DNA of 64,000 nt from Rhizophagus irregularis (lineage: Eukaryota > Glomeromycota > Glomeromycetes > Glomerales > Glomeraceae), in NCBI RefSeq assembly GCF_026210795.1, contig NC_089434.1:3472001-3536000 (forward strand), written 5' to 3'. The notes below the pieces were generated by a model, which saw nothing but the letters and a program-made list of their open reading frames with translations, did no database searches and was not told the origin of the DNA. Below, piece after piece: positions 11,860 to 24,499 of the stretch; positions within the stretch are counted from its first letter, which is position 1; the number at the start of each line of letters is the position of its first letter. The translations under genes and the position numbers were made by a program.

Positions 11860-12500
11860 CTTTCGGGATTGAGGTCTGCCTACCTGCACTGTGGCCATCA
11901 CCTGAAAAACATCCATGAGTTTCCCCAAGTTGTTGGGCCTTCGGGAACGTGAATTCTCCAATTAATGCCATTCTATAAATTCCAGATCCATGACATAACA
12001 TCTTCCAATATATCCTGAAAAAATATACTGGTCCCACTTACCAATGACATGTAGCCCGCAGACAATAAGATCTAACAAACAATCTTTTGATGCTCTCATT
12101 GTTTTTCTCAGAGTTATCGGATCCTGGTTTATCAGGTCTGCACGTGCTTTTGGTGGTTTTATTTCTGCATACATCAATTCGGGTAAGAACGGTGTTTGAT
12201 CCAGCAAGGCTAGGATCGAATCGTTTCTTCGTTCGAGCAGATGATCCTGACGTCCTGCTTGCCTTACGAATCAACAAACAAGTTATGCTTATTTTTTATG
12301 TTATATATTAACTTTCATATAAATATAGTTCATACCAGCCTGTAATTGTATTTTTGCCTTCGGGAAAAATGACTTAATTATAGGATCTACATAATTGTGA
12401 GAGTGTGTATCCTCAATATTGTTGTTTCTGGAAAATAAGCTTTGATAGCTGTTGGCACTAGAATACATATGATATCTCATTAGGATAAGTGCTTCAATAA
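11860..12500 (-). pseudogene. Broken gene of an 'EIKPP' family (nuclease-like motif)
   Basis: Minus-strand coding pieces run in order: NYVDPIIKSFFPKAKIQ (about 12,400-12,350); a GTATGAAC intron; KASRTSGSSARTKKRFDPSLAGSN (12,270-12,200); a frameshift; MYAEIKPPKARADLINQDP (12,172-12,115); KDCLLDLIVCGLHVIG; CYVMDLEF; a second frameshift; then YRMALIGEFTFPK (11,970-11,930). I recognise this motif order from large gene families in Glomeromycotina. The EIK within a hydrophobic-strand context resembles the E-x-K half of PD-(D/E)XK nucleases, which is an inference only. At least two frameshifts make it a pseudogene. Confidence 0.6.
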
Positions 12501-12548
12501 TAATATGCAATTTTCATGAAACATACGAACTAGAAAGAATATTATGCA

Positions 12549-13208
12549 TTATCTTTCTAATACTCCATCAGTCAAGTAATTTTTGAGAAAATTTTTAATC
12601 TCGGTCCGACGCTGTCGGAAGTCCTGTTGTTGGCATGCGATCTGAAAATATAATACACAAGTAATTAAACTGCCATTCATTGGAAACTTTAAATTCATAT
12701 ATTACCTTCAAAACGTCTCCGCACAAATTGAAGACACGTTCTGGAACGGATATTGAGCGTAAATTTCATATCTTGCCACAATTCGTCATCAAAATAATCT
12801 CGAAGCTCTTGTTGATTTTCTTCTTGATGGGGAATATGTAAATTAGGACTCTGTGATAGAGGGAAGAAAAGTATTGATATGTCATACTTCAACCATCTAG
12901 TAACAAACATGATACATACAGTTCTTCATTAGCACTTAAGATCTCCTTTGAATTGCATTTCTGAATTACAGAATCTCGGTATTCCATACAAATTACAAAA
13001 AATGTCCACTTGACTAACGATCCACTGTTAAGAGATAATAAAAAGTTACGCTGATGTATGATACAAAATAGTCAACAAAGTGTGACATCTTCCTGACCTT
13101 CGCTGATGAAATCTTCTGATACCGAAAAATCAAAAGATGGAGTGTTGGGCTACTGGAATTACTGCGTAATGAACTCTCATCAAAAGTAACTGAAAGGTGA
13201 GAAGACAT
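12549..13208 (-). pseudogene. Broken multi-exon gene, helical C-terminal domain
   Basis: It begins at ATG 13,208 (MSSHLSVTFDESSLRS), then shifts frame into TPSFDFSVSEDFISEGQED near 13,130-13,080. A later exon (about 12,830-12,706) encodes ELRDYFDDELWQDMKFTLNI and RTCLQFVRRRFE and ends at a GTAATAT donor. After an intron of about 67 nt closed by TTTTCAG, a final exon encodes RQRRTEIKNFLKNYLTDGVL and stops at 12,549, but the simple join is out of phase with it. Short Trp-containing helical segments of this type occur in other fungal multi-copy genes. Function unknown. It lies just upstream of the EIKPP relic in the same orientation. Confidence 0.45.
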
Positions 13209-13559
13209 TTTTGTTATAGGATATATGTTATACGTCAATTTTCGTCATATGACGCTGGCCTACATTATCGGCCCAATATTATAATGCCTTAAGTGGGTTG
13301 GCCAGAATTCAGTCGTCAAATATACATTAAAAAACGACATGGTAAAGAAAACCTACTTGGTATTCCGAAGCTATTATTGTGTGAATTAATAATGGTGATT
13401 AATCTTTTGATGATTTTTTCTCCACTAAAGAGCCCGAACATAAATGTTATCTTACTTTTTCATTGGGAAACAGGGATTGGTTGATGCACGTATTCGAACC
13501 GTTAGCATCTCACACTAATCAGTTAGAGAAGTGTTACATCAGGGTCTTGCATGGTGATG

Positions 13560-13979
13560 AGAAGCATTATGTACCTTGTTCACCCGATTTTCAATAGCTA
13601 GTTTTTCCACAACTCAATATTCGCAGGATCATTTTTAGAATACTTTGAAAGAAAATATCCTGTAAGTATAATTATGTCAAATTATATTTACAATATTTTT
13701 CACAGTAGATACAGTATCTAGCCACGCTTCAGGCAAAAACGCATTTTGCCCTCTCATTCGCGGGGATGGTCTTCCAAGTTAGAACAGAAAAAAAAAAATA
13801 AAAAAACCAACCTTTAAAGTCTTGCAAGGCAACTGCCTTCTGACAACTGCTTGATGTTTTATAGCTCCAGGAGTATGGTTGATGAAATATACATCCCAGT
13901 CGCTTACACTTCCCACTCTTCTAGTTCTATATTCCAGTAGTCTACAAAGAGAAAGAATTAGTGGAAATAATATAGGCAT
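13560..13979 (-). pseudogene. Coding remnants upstream of the previous broken gene
   Basis: Minus-strand pieces VSDWDVYFINHTPGAIKHQA and VVRRQLPCKTL (13,910-13,800), then RMRGQNAFLPEAWLDTVSTV (13,765-13,700) and LSKYSKNDPANIELWK (13,650-13,605), look protein-coding in composition and are separated by stops and A-runs. They may be earlier exons of the 12.5-13.2 kb gene or a separate relic. No complete model can be drawn. Confidence 0.35.
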
Positions 13980-14244
13980 GATAACATGATAGAACCTTGC
14001 CTGAGTAACGGAGAGCTTTAGTAAATTCCGGGCTGAGGTCTGAGGTCATTATTCAAAACAACGGTTATATTAATTCTCGTGATAAACCGACACCATGAAA
14101 AGACTGATGGAAACCCGATCAGTTAATCTTTTATTGATTTTTCGAAAGTGGCACAGCTGAGTGCACAAAAATTTTGATTAAAGTACATTTTAAATTAATT
14201 CTACAATGGGATTGGAATCGAATAGTATAATATTAAAATGTAAC

Positions 14245-14312
14245 TTTTTTATTCATTTTTTTTTAACTCCCATACACAAAATCCATTACGTAGATGATTA
14301 TCAGAAAAGATA
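14245..14312. repeat. Dispersed repeat, copy 2
   Basis: The counterpart of the repeat at 11,213-11,275 (TTAACTCCCATACACAAAATCC...GATTATCAGAAAAGATATATAC). The 74-codon ORF that crosses it (14,206-14,430) is not supported otherwise. Confidence 0.55.
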
Positions 14313-14675
14313 TATACGAGAAAAAAATCTCCACGATTTTCTGAGGAACGAAGAAAATTATAGAGAGGTCCTAGAAATAACGTGTTCAGAAGGAGATAGG
14401 GGTACCACGATATCTATTCTACTGTGCTAAAAACTAATTTTGACCAAAATGTCCAAACATGATAACATGAAATCTATTCCTATCTAATGACAGCTTTTTT
14501 TAAACCGTATCTTAACCTTGACGTTTGAAACTGTTGGAACTAATAATTAGTTGTATTTGAGGACAGGATGAGAATAATTGTTAAACGTTCGATGGCTTTG
14601 AAACCTGGCACAGTACAAATATGATAACGTAAAATTTCAACTCTTTGGTCTATTATCATACCCATCTTGTATTTT

Positions 14676-14990
14676 TCAGAAGAAGTCTACCATATATTTT
14701 GGAGATACTTTTATATTTTCGTTTCTATTATGGTTCTCCCCTACATCAACAATGTCATCTACAAAAAATTCGTGCTGTTTAAAACATAGTAATAATACCA
14801 TTTAATAAAATATTAAACCGCTGGTCTTACTGATTTTCTTCTCGTTTTTATCTCCAACACCAATAACAATATCAGATATGATACGACAGTATAATTGGCG
14901 TAACATTTGCTCTTTGTGCAGTCTCCAGCAACTGATACATAGTTCCGATAAATAAAATGCGTTTTGTATCTAGATTGTTTTCACTAGTAC
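14676..14990 (-). pseudogene. Possible decayed BTB/POZ-like gene
   Basis: The minus strand holds IISDIVIGVGDKNEKK (about 14,880-14,840), a candidate intron (GTAAGACC...TTTAAACAG), then HEFFVDDIVDVGENHNRNEN and VSPKYMVDFF with a stop at 14,676. The (D)DI-V-x-VG-E/D pattern recalls the start of BTB domains, a family common in these fungi. The two pieces look like copies of each other and the splice phase matches only another frame, so it is degenerate. Weak evidence. Confidence 0.25.
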
Positions 14991-15049
14991 GAAATATTTT
15001 TATCTAGAGACACTAGTCAGTCTTCCGTTTTCTATCATATTTCATCGTA

Positions 15050-16109
15050 GCAATTTAAATAGCAGGAACGTAACAAAACATCTGTTTTGGTCGTTTTGGT
15101 TCTCTATTGGTAGTATTACATTGGACCGAGACATGTTCTCAAGATTTTTGTCACGCTAATGTCAACTCATGTTGTACCGAATCAAGTAAAGATAAGTTTT
15201 TGGTCTGAAGTTCCCTTTCGCTCAAGATACACATTATTCCTTCGATCTAGTGATCAAAGCAGTATCACATGGTTTGATAATAAATTATTACCATAATACC
15301 AAACTAGAATGAGAATCAGGTATTGTGATATATTTTCCGCATTCTTACTAAAAAACTATACTATATGGAATCAATTGATATCTGTGATCGAATTATTAAT
15401 TACTTTCCCCATTCTCCATAATTTCAAAAAAAAAAACGTTTCAAGGATTCCTAGGAGTTACATGACATAACTATTACTGTTATCTACATATACATCACAT
15501 CAAAAATTTAGATCCACACAAATCACGTAACTTATTCTTGGTCGAATAATTATATTTTGATTGTATCCCCCCGCTTTCGATTATATGCTTCTCGTTCTCG
15601 ATCACTCTCAAAAAACGTTACAAAGAAATGAAAAATATTACACACATCCCGTCATCTATATTTTTTTACTACTATCCCCCTCGTTTTTCATTACCATTTT
15701 GTAGAACCTTTCTTTGAGAACAAAAGTATATTTATATTCTCTGTTGTAGATATCATACTCGTATTATTTTATGTGCAATATATTTTCATCTATTACTATT
15801 TTCTTCTTGAAATACTCCAAGTATGATTATTAAGTTCTACATATGACGAAACTACTATTATTTTTTTCTTCTGTATTCGGTTTTTTTGTCAATTAACGTC
15901 TTAAAACACTCGGGCAATCTACACGTTATACAGGTTATTTAGTGAAACTGCTGAGGCCACTTCGCACATTTTAATGTTTTGTTAGTTTTGTTATAATACA
16001 AATGCTATACACGTGCTATACACGATTTGTCTAAGGAACGAAAAAAATCGTTATTGAAATATTACGGACACGAAAAATAGCATTTGATTAATGATAGAAT
16101 TCGTGTAAC
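15050..16109. other. No gene seen
   Basis: A few charged minus-strand snippets (for example around 15,600) hint at old coding DNA, but nothing continuous could be supported. Confidence 0.4.
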
Positions 16110-16326
16110 CATAATCTGGAAAATCTTACCACACCACCCTCGGTTACACAGTGACATTTAGCGTCACATTATCACGTGATATCCGCGTTCGCATTTTTTA
16201 TATTTATCTGAGGGACTTAGTTTTTTTTTACTAGCCTGATCTCTATTTGTCACACACCTCAGACATCACACCCCAACAAATATTTGTGTAACCGAGGGTG
16301 GTGTGGTAAGACTACCCCATAATCTG
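16110..16326. mobile_element. MITE with TCTTACCACACCACC ends and 9-bp target duplication
   Basis: A perfect 26-bp inverted repeat beginning TCTTACCACACCACCCTCGG runs from 16,124 and, in reverse complement, to 16,311. Beyond it a 9-bp direct repeat CATAATCTG flanks the element (16,110-16,118 and 16,318-16,326), giving an element of about 199 bp. A 9-bp duplication is characteristic of Mutator-like elements. No ORF. A relative lies at 24,500-24,645. Confidence 0.85.
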
Positions 16327-16639
16327 TGGCTTATGTGATAGAACATGCTAGAAAGATATAGATTTTTCATTTCCTCGAGCGAAACCGTAAATCGAATGAA
16401 ATCTTTGTTCAAGCAATCATCTTTTTAACTTCACATGTCAAACATTTTAATTGGTCTGGCGGTCTGGCCTATCTGTAATATTAACAGTTTAGCATCACCT
16501 GCACCGGCTGCACGATATACTGTACATGTACTTTCTTATACTGTACGACCTATTTATTGCATCGATAAAATCTTAATCTTTTTTGTCTCTAATGACTTTC
16601 ATCACTTATCAGTTTACCCATTTATCGTCTGTTTCGAAA

Positions 16640-19600
16640 ACACTTGTTAAATGTATCTCAATTTGTTGGTTTTTTTTATTCTCTCAATATAATTTTTACT
16701 AATCAAAGAATATTTATTTTTATTTTCTTTAAAATTGAATCAAAAATTTTGTTATTTTTTTTTTTTTTTTTTGTGTTTCTTCAATAAAAAAAAAACCTAA
16801 TAAAAATTGTAAGGAAAAAATGTTCAAAAGAGAAAAGTATAACTGTTGTAACCATATGCATTCAAAAATTGGGGGGAATAGGAAAAAAAAAAATTATTTA
16901 CTTTGTATTACGCCAAGAGGTTCATTTATTTATGAGAGCAGATCTCATCTCATTATTAAAATTTTTTTTTTTTTAAATTAAATTATAATTTTAGTATTAT
17001 ATAGTATCCATTTTTAATTTTTAATTTGTAATCTTAAATGCTTAAATGCGCGTGTTTAGAAAATTGTCATACATGTCACGCCCTTTATTTTATCCTCTCA
17101 TTCATTTTACGTTTATTGATATTCACAAAAAAAAAGATTCCCAATAATAAGATCTGCGTGTTGCATGAAGCCAAGCACATACCGGCGAAAAAAATTTAAC
17201 GTAACACAGTTTCATTTAGACCGATTTTGATGCTATTTTAAACTTTTAAAAGGAAGAACTTTAAGTTAAAAATAAAAAAAAGCGCGAAACTAACTTTGTC
17301 ATAGCCTTTTCTCCTAAAAAATTTAGGATACAAGAAGATTATGGGACGTAAAGGACGTGAAAACCGACTTTTTATATGAAAAGAATATGCGTATGAAAAT
17401 AAGTGTGCCGTTTATTTATTTCTCTTTATACTTTCTCTCTCACAAAAAATGAAAACCTTTCTTCCTGTTTCATCATCTATAGAAATTTCTAATTAGTGAT
17501 AAATGAATGACTCCTTATTGCGAACATATTAATTTGTACAAAAAAGGTTATGAGTTGTATTAATAATAGTAAAAATCGCGGAAATTTATTATTTTTTTTT
17601 TTTATTTTATTTTTTTTTCGCCAAAAACCAAATAGAGAAAAGAAGAAAATTTGAAACGTATCTTAAACGGAGAGAATTGAAAAGAGTAAAGTAAAAAAAA
17701 AAAAGTTCATTGAAAAAATGAAGTGCATTAATGACGATTGGTAATACAACACTAAATTCAGTTAATTTTATAGGGTAATGTATGTTTATCACAATGCGTC
17801 ACACCTTCCAATTTTTACTTATTTATTTAAAGTCGATAAAATTAGAATTTGCCAATGATTGACATAAACAGATTTGCGTGATACTTAATTTGAAGAATTT
17901 ACGTAATAAACGAGAAAGGGAATATTAAAAATATCGAATATTATAATCATCTTTAGTTAAAATTACGTGAGCCGTTAAAAATATGATGCACGAATGGATT
18001 ATTTGAAATTTGCACAGGTAACCTTCTAAACGGAAATAATGCAGATGTTCTTTTTCTTAATAATCGTTGATTTCTACGTTTGAGAATAATACGAGAATAA
18101 TGTGACACGTAAGATTGAGCCGAAGTAGTATTATCTACAGAGAGGGGCTCTTCGAATGTGTAGGATATAGCTTTTGTATTATCATTATTAATTTCATTAG
18201 GTTTGGTCAAATCGTGATCCATTATGAAAAGTAGAAATTAAATAAAGGGCTTAAGTTGATCTCTAAATAATTTTATATAGAAAATCCTTTAACTTAGAAC
18301 TACTATTATAATGAAAATAGTAGAAAATATGATTTGGATAAGTAGAGAGAAAAAAATCAGAAATAAAATTGTCAAAAGGGTATTTTATAGCGAATTTTTT
18401 TTTCCGAATCATTAAATTCTGAGGGTATAAAATATAAATATATTTATTTTTTCTAAATGTTTATTATTACTATTTTTATACAAAGATCACCCGTATATTA
18501 TATAATTATTAAATCATTTTATTATTAATAGCAATTTGAAAGATTTTTAAACAATAATAATTTTGAAACGTACCAAGAAAAAAAGATAATCAATTCCTAA
18601 TATGAAAATAGCGGAAAAAGTTCTTATACAATCGGAATTAATCTCAAAATATGATTCGATCTTTTAAATTTCCTTTTTTATTCTTTTTATCCCCCGTTCC
18701 TAATTTTCCTATATTATACATGATGTAATTATTAGCGGGAATGTCTTAGTGTAATTATCCATAACGGTGAATAAACCGGATCAAATTTTATTTTATATTT
18801 TCGGGAAAAGGTCGTAAAGCAGCCACACATTAAATTTAATGGATTTCTCACAAAAGTATAATTCCTATACCGAATCTTGTAACTTGTATAATTGAACGAT
18901 TGACTTTATAAAAAGAAATTTTTCTAGTCATAAATAAAGTTCCTAGATTAACCAAAGATTTTTTTTATTATTATTTTATATACACGGTATTTCGTATTTC
19001 GGATGCAATTCCGTAAAAAATTTTAAAAAATAATTTATTCAAGTAATAAAATAAAAATGCATGCATAACAAAAGCATTTGTATCACAACAATTATTTTTA
19101 TACAGCCCAGATTTTAACAATAAAGGAAAGTGATGTTCCAACTTCCAATAGTATAAAAATTCAGTTGAAACTTTTGAGTTATTGGATATTTTTTGATTTA
19201 AAAAATAGACGATTCACTTTTAAATAGAATAACACGAGAAAACTTCCCAAAAAATCTTTTAGAAACTTTGATTTGATTTTAAATTTTTTGTAGATATTAT
19301 TTTTTTAAGAGTATCTTTGAGAAAATAATAATGCAAGTATTTTCGATTAGTATTGCATTATATCTTTTAAGACGCCTAACTGCAACATATGACCACTGAT
19401 GTATGCAACTGACCCAATTTCCCCAATAATGACAAATCTTTTTTAACGTGCTATTCTTTGTTCTTTTTGATGAAAGTGAGATATTTTTGTAAATTAAATA
19501 CCATATGACTATATTATAATTCATATTGTTACCTATAATATTGTTTTTTCGCGCGATTGAGGTAACTTTGATGTTTCACTTCTAATATTTATTTTGATGG

Positions 19601-20700
19601 TGTTAGTGTGTTACCAGTTACATTTGTAATTTTTCATTCGAGAGATGAAAAAAGGAAAGAATTACATGGTCAAGGAATTACAACTCCGAAGCCACTATTT
19701 AAAAAAAAAATGTAACTAAAGTGAGAAAAGATTTTTTTTTTCCTTTTTCCTGTAATAAGAAATAAATTGGGGTTACTTGAATTTTGTTTCATATTAAAAT
19801 AAATTAAGATCTTTTAATGAACTTTTATTTTTATTTTAAATATTTTTTTATTTCTAAATTTTATTCTAAAATAATAATAAAAAAAATAAGGTTTTTTTTT
19901 ATAAATTTTAATTAAGACTCGGGCTAAGCTGGGGTTCATATTTATAATAAGACTAATCTGGGTAAGAGGTTATATTAAGTTATACCACGAATAGATTAGT
20001 ATAAGATACACGAGAAAAATTTCCCATTAGTAGTCACTTTGGGGAAGTGATAATTATAACAGGTAAACTTTTACTCCCAAATACCCCTAAAATATTGTTC
20101 TAAACAATAGCCATGGGAAATTTTTTTATTAAATTCTCTCTTTTTTTTTATTTAACAAATCTTTTTTACACAGTATTTTTGAAGTGTGAAGTGCACAAAG
20201 AACTTGAAACCTTCCTAAACTATACAGCTATCTCAAAAATTGTCCGAACTTATTTTAACCACAACAATCTCACAACAATCTCGGTGGAAAAAAAATAATA
20301 ATTTCAACTATGAAACATTATCAAGAAAATAGTTTATAACGTATGTATTATTTTCGTTACTTATTTCAAACAATATAGAGATAGAGAAACCTGCTTAAGA
20401 AGCGTTTAATTTTTATGGTATCTGTGATTTTTTAAGAAGTCACAAAAGATTTTTCTTTCGAACCATCTTTTATGAAAAAAAACGTCTTATTAAGCTGGAG
20501 GTGACCAACTGTGAAGTGTGTTTAATTAGGCTATCAATACTACGTAGATTTTTGGCAATGATTTGACAATAATATTAATAAATCAAACTTTTTAATTTAT
20601 ATTAGCGGATCAAAATGTATTACGTAACCACATCATGAAAACAATTAGACTAATCCATTAGTGGTTACATATTATCCTGTATGGCTGATCAAGTTCAAAA
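16640..20700. repeat. Segmental duplicate A
   Basis: Several stretches match B (27.6-33.1 kb) and C (49.2-53.6 kb) in the same order. Anchors: CCCTTTATTTTATC (17,088 / 29,265), the GGATTATGGG(A)CGTAA stretch (17,335 / 29,560), ATGCATGCATAAC (19,057; 51,440), GCTATTCTTTGTTC followed by TTTTTCGCGCGATTGA (19,450-19,560; 31,215-31,320; 51,630-51,700), and the stretch ending ...CGAACC(A/G)(T/C)TTTTATG (20,395-20,475; 32,325-32,410; 52,310-52,395). The matches are interrupted and poorly conserved in frame, so most of the segment is non-coding. Confidence 0.6.
17953..18222 (-). CDS. Small basic protein, member 1 of a three-copy family (89 aa)
   Basis: Single-exon ORF whose first third is acidic/polar (MDHDLTKPNEINNDNTKA). 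The rest is strongly basic: YSRIILKRRNQRLLRKRTS, then FRRLPVQISNNPF and a C-terminal FNGSRNF. The order Ser-Tyr/Phe, RII/IVH, KRR-x2-R-x2-R, RRLP-x-Q, F-x-G-S-x-NF recurs in the genes at 24,143 and 47,204, so I treat it as a real, fast-diverging gene. There is no signal peptide or membrane segment; the Arg/Lys clusters would suit nuclear location or nucleic-acid binding, which is inference. The N-terminus differs from the other two copies. No domain recognised. Confidence 0.55.
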   Translation of the reverse strand: MDHDLTKPNEINNDNTKAISYTFEEPLSVDNTTSAQSYVSHYSRIILKRRNQRLLRKRTSALFPFRRLPVQISNNPFVHHIFNGSRNFN

Positions 20701-20821
20701 AAAAAACCAGATAATGTGATATGATATTACCAAAATCTGTGAAAACCTTCAAATACATAGCAAATCTTAGGGTATGGATTTCTTGTTTGCTTTTCAGTAA
20801 ATCAACTGAACGTTTAACTAA

Positions 20822-22303
20822 CTTTTGATCCTGATGATTCTCATAATTTGTACAATTCTGATATTGATGTTGCATCAGAATCTTTCATGGAATTCAAGGT
20901 TACCGTTGAGATTGAGTTTCCACATGTTAGGGTATTCAGGCGTCAGTTTGATATCACACTGGGACACTGGGTTTAAAGAATATTTCAGAATGCCAATCGT
21001 TGAAAATGCACTTTTACGACTTTAGCTAGCATACCAGAATGTTTTTGGGAGCCAAACGAAAAAGAATTTGGCAAACTAAACTCTCAGGGCAAATTATTAG
21101 AAAATATGTTGATGGAATCTCTACATCTCACATTGACCGTGATGATCATAATAAATGTGTGCCTTTATCAGGATCACGTAATATCGAAGATGAATGTTAC
21201 TTACGAACCGAAAAATTCAATTACACAATGAATATCCTAGATGAAGAACTTACTTCATTGTATAGACTATGCAGACATACCAGCGACCAACAACAAACAA
21301 CAATCAATCGATAAAAATGATTTTCTTATCCTAGAAAGTATCTAGACCAAAGCTGCAAGGCGATCGGGAAAACATCATAGAATGTTGTTCGACAAACCGG
21401 TGAAAAATCTCAGCTCCATTTTAATGGATGATTGCATGCAATCACTCTATACCATTATCCATATGAAATTCTCCTTAATTTTCAGCTTTTATATGTTGTT
21501 GGTGAAGAAACATTGGACGTAATCAAGGCTCTTAAGGGCTTATTTACATCAGCAAAAGGACACCTGAAGCATTAGAAGCCTTTAACCAATTTGTAATAGC
21601 GTTAAATAGATTTTTTAGCCTCTTAGAAAGAATTTGCAAATAATGATGTGAATTATGAAACTATATCTATTAAATGGTATTCTTTATTAAAAAAATTAAC
21701 ATCAATTGGCTATGGAATTTGTTCAGAACCTGGTCCAGTAAGAAAGTGCATTAGGATGAATCAAAATATAAAAAATAAGAAAAGAAAGCATAAGTTGGAT
21801 GATATATTTATGAAAAAATCACGATGGATGGGTAGACAAAATTTTTTCAGGACGGGTCGTCTCAAACATTTCACCACATGTACTACTGTCGCTTTCTTAA
21901 TTAGCAAACATCTGATTTACTGAGTCGCCTTTGAAAGATGATTCTGACCGAACTTTTTATTAATAAAAAATTTTATGATTGATGTTACAAATGTAACAAC
22001 CCAATTACCTAAAGGAAGATGTAAAGAAAATGGGCACGAGAATAAATTCTGTATTTATTATTAAGTCATGCAATATGAAATAGGTAACGTATTACTGAGC
22101 CTGGGGTCGAGAATGCGAAATTGTTGAAGTAAATGCCGGGCATGATGATGAGAATGCTGACTGCAGAGTTTAAAGCTGAAGTAGCAAAATTAAGGCATGA
22201 CATCAAAGAAATCAGGGTTCATTTCATGACAGGAGAAAAAAAGCTCAGATTTTGGAGTGAACCTAACAAGGCTAGTTGTTCTTATGACTTTGAGCACATG
22301 TAA
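20822..22303 (+). pseudogene. Broken multi-exon gene of a repetitive family
   Basis: Plus-strand coding snippets appear in changing frames: DITLGHW at about 20,950; IPECFWEPNEKEFGKLNSQG at 21,030-21,085; DKPVKNLSSILMDDCMQ at 21,390-21,440; then NYETISIKWYSLLKKLTSIG (21,648-21,710), KKRKHKLDDIFMKKSRWMGR (21,776-21,836) and a coil TAEFKAEVAKLRHDIKEI (22,163-22,216) closing at 22,303. Stops and shifts separate almost every piece. The first part adjoins duplicate A, where B and C have kinase-gene sequence after the same FDPDD entry point, so this may be a chimaera or a replacement. Function unknown. Confidence 0.5.
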
Positions 22304-22399
22304 GAATGGAAATGAGCGGAATAATATAGATGAGACAAATGTGGTTCTTTCACATAAATATGGATGAGCATACAAGGGTAGTTATTGTACCTGTCAACG

Positions 22400-23990
22400 A
22401 TAGAAGTAGTCTCAGCAACAGCACTAAATTATTGTATAAGTTTATTTTATGAAAAAATACAATAAAGTGATCTGCTTGATTTTTTAAATAACGTGCACAT
22501 TATGTGATTTTAATGGTGCAGTGAATGTGTAATATAATTATAATTTATATTAACAAAATAAAAAATGATCTTCATGTGGCAATGAATTTAATATAAGTGA
22601 TCATCACTATTATAATCGATGATTCTATAAATGAAATCCGCAGCGATTGGGAATATTCTATTACTAGCCGCTTTGATATGCATTACTATTTACTAGTATA
22701 TAGTACTACTATATAGTGGTATATATGTATATATATATCTTTCCTTTGTAAAAAATTAAAGGAAAAAATGTGAAGTATGCCTATAGTAATCATACTTTTA
22801 AAAGAAATGGATTTTTTTTTTTTGTTAAATACATTATATTTACTAAATAGTATATAAAAAAGAATATTAAAAGTAAGCTGTATAAATATTTAAACCATAA
22901 AATAAATTTTTAACAGGTAAATCAGGTAAATCAATAGTTGTGTTTTGTGTTTTGACAGGTGTATCATGTGGTGGATTTTCACCGAGTCAACTCCGAGTCA
23001 TCATCATCTTTCAACATTTAATAAACGGTCATTACTTTTTTGCATCAACACTAGTACATACTAGTACAAAAAAACCTTTAATCAAAGTACGAGAAACAAT
23101 TGTTTTTCTTTCTCATATTTTATTTTATTTTTATTTTATATTATTTATATTATTTAATATTATTTAGTTTTTTTAAAATCTTCGACCGAAAAAGTTGCTA
23201 ACAAAAAGGTAGATCATTATTTAATTGAAATTAATGTCTATTTGATTCTGTTGGTCAAAAAATATTTATTAGAAAATTCTAGGTGTATCCAATTAGTGAA
23301 AGAAATTTTTTTTTGAGAGGAGATATTTGGGAGATACGAGGAGGAGATACTTGGGGAGATAATAACGAGTGAGTGAATAAGAGTGAATAATAAACACAGT
23401 TCATAAGTCATAACTAAAACAAGGGAACCCCATTAAACATTCTATTAGCCGATTAAAAATCCGCCATTTTATCTAGAACATCCCTCCCCTAGTTTTACGT
23501 ATGATCATCAATTGGTAACACATTTACTTTTTTAGAATTAAAAAAGGCAAAGGATCGCTCACGAATGATTTTCTATTATTGAACAAGTCTATTATTTTAT
23601 TGAAAAATCCAAAATATATATATATAATACTTGAACATAAAAAATTTTTATGAAAAAAAAAAAAAAAAAAATTTATAAAAATTAGTAACAATTTTTTTTT
23701 TTTAATTATAATAAGTAAATTACCGTACTTAAATTTTCAAAATAAAAAAAAATAAATAAAAAAAAATAATTTATTTTCTTATATAAAATAAGTGTATGCA
23801 AAATATAATAACGGAAATTAAAAAAAAAAATATAAAGCTACGTTAAAAATAGTACTTTAAAAAAAAAAACCGAAATGTATATAAACCGAATAAAAAATGA
23901 TGTTGAGATTTGCTTGCTTAATTAATAACATAATAAAAATTCATATTATTTATTTATACATTATTATGTTGTACGACTAATTTTTAAAAA
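22400..23990. other. No gene seen
   Basis: Long A and T runs and TA-rich stretches (for example 22,690-22,740). The 75-codon ORF at 22,940 runs into a T-rich tail and has no independent support. Confidence 0.45.
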
Positions 23991-24142
23991 TGGAAAATCG
24001 GTAAATTCATTAACTCCGAGATTGTCAATGAAATATTTCGTCATAAAATTCGATTTTGTCATATAATGAAATTCATAAATTAGAAATAACGATTTCGAAA
24101 TTATTTGAATAAACGAAGTAACGAAAGCGAACGTAATCACTT

Positions 24143-24382
24143 TCAGTAGAAATTGGAACCATGAAAAAATTGGACTTCATATGGATCGGTCGTATTCTGT
24201 CTCGGTAGACGTCTAATATGGTTTAAAAATGAATTATTATCGACATGTCTTATTTGTCGAAGTTTTCTACGTTTATGAACTATACGGTTGATATATGATG
24301 GGTTGATCTTAGGATTTTTCTCAGAATCTATATCTTTTTTTTGATAGACAGAACTAATAGAAGTAATAGAAGAAAATGACAA
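24143..24382 (-). CDS. Small basic protein, member 2 (79 aa)
   Basis: The protein starts MSFSSITSISSVYQKKDIDS, nearly the same as member 3 at 47,204 (MSFSSITFNSSPYQRKDIVS). Then follow a basic stretch RIVHKRRKLRQIRH, NHIRRLPRQNT and a C-terminal FFHGSNF. Flanking sequence below the stop (23,990-24,140) also matches that at 47,080-47,200, showing duplication of the whole locus. Differences from member 3 are spread along the protein while reading frame and length are kept (79 vs 82), which argues for a maintained coding gene. No leader or membrane helix; nuclear or RNA/DNA contact is a guess from charge. A MITE sits between this gene and the next coding exon upstream. Confidence 0.6.
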   Translation of the reverse strand: MSFSSITSISSVYQKKDIDSEKNPKINPSYINRIVHKRRKLRQIRHVDNNSFLNHIRRLPRQNTTDPYEVQFFHGSNFY

Positions 24383-24499
24383 AAATTAATAAAGAGAAAT
24401 ATTGAAATATTCAAAAAAAAAAATAGTCTAATTGATGTGGCTCAAATTCAAAAAAAAGGCAATTTCATCTGATTATCTAATATTGTACGACTGGTCTTT

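Noticed and set aside
12087-12311. 74-codon plus-strand ORF
   Set aside because: Complement of the EIKPP relic; the minus strand shows the recognisable motif order.
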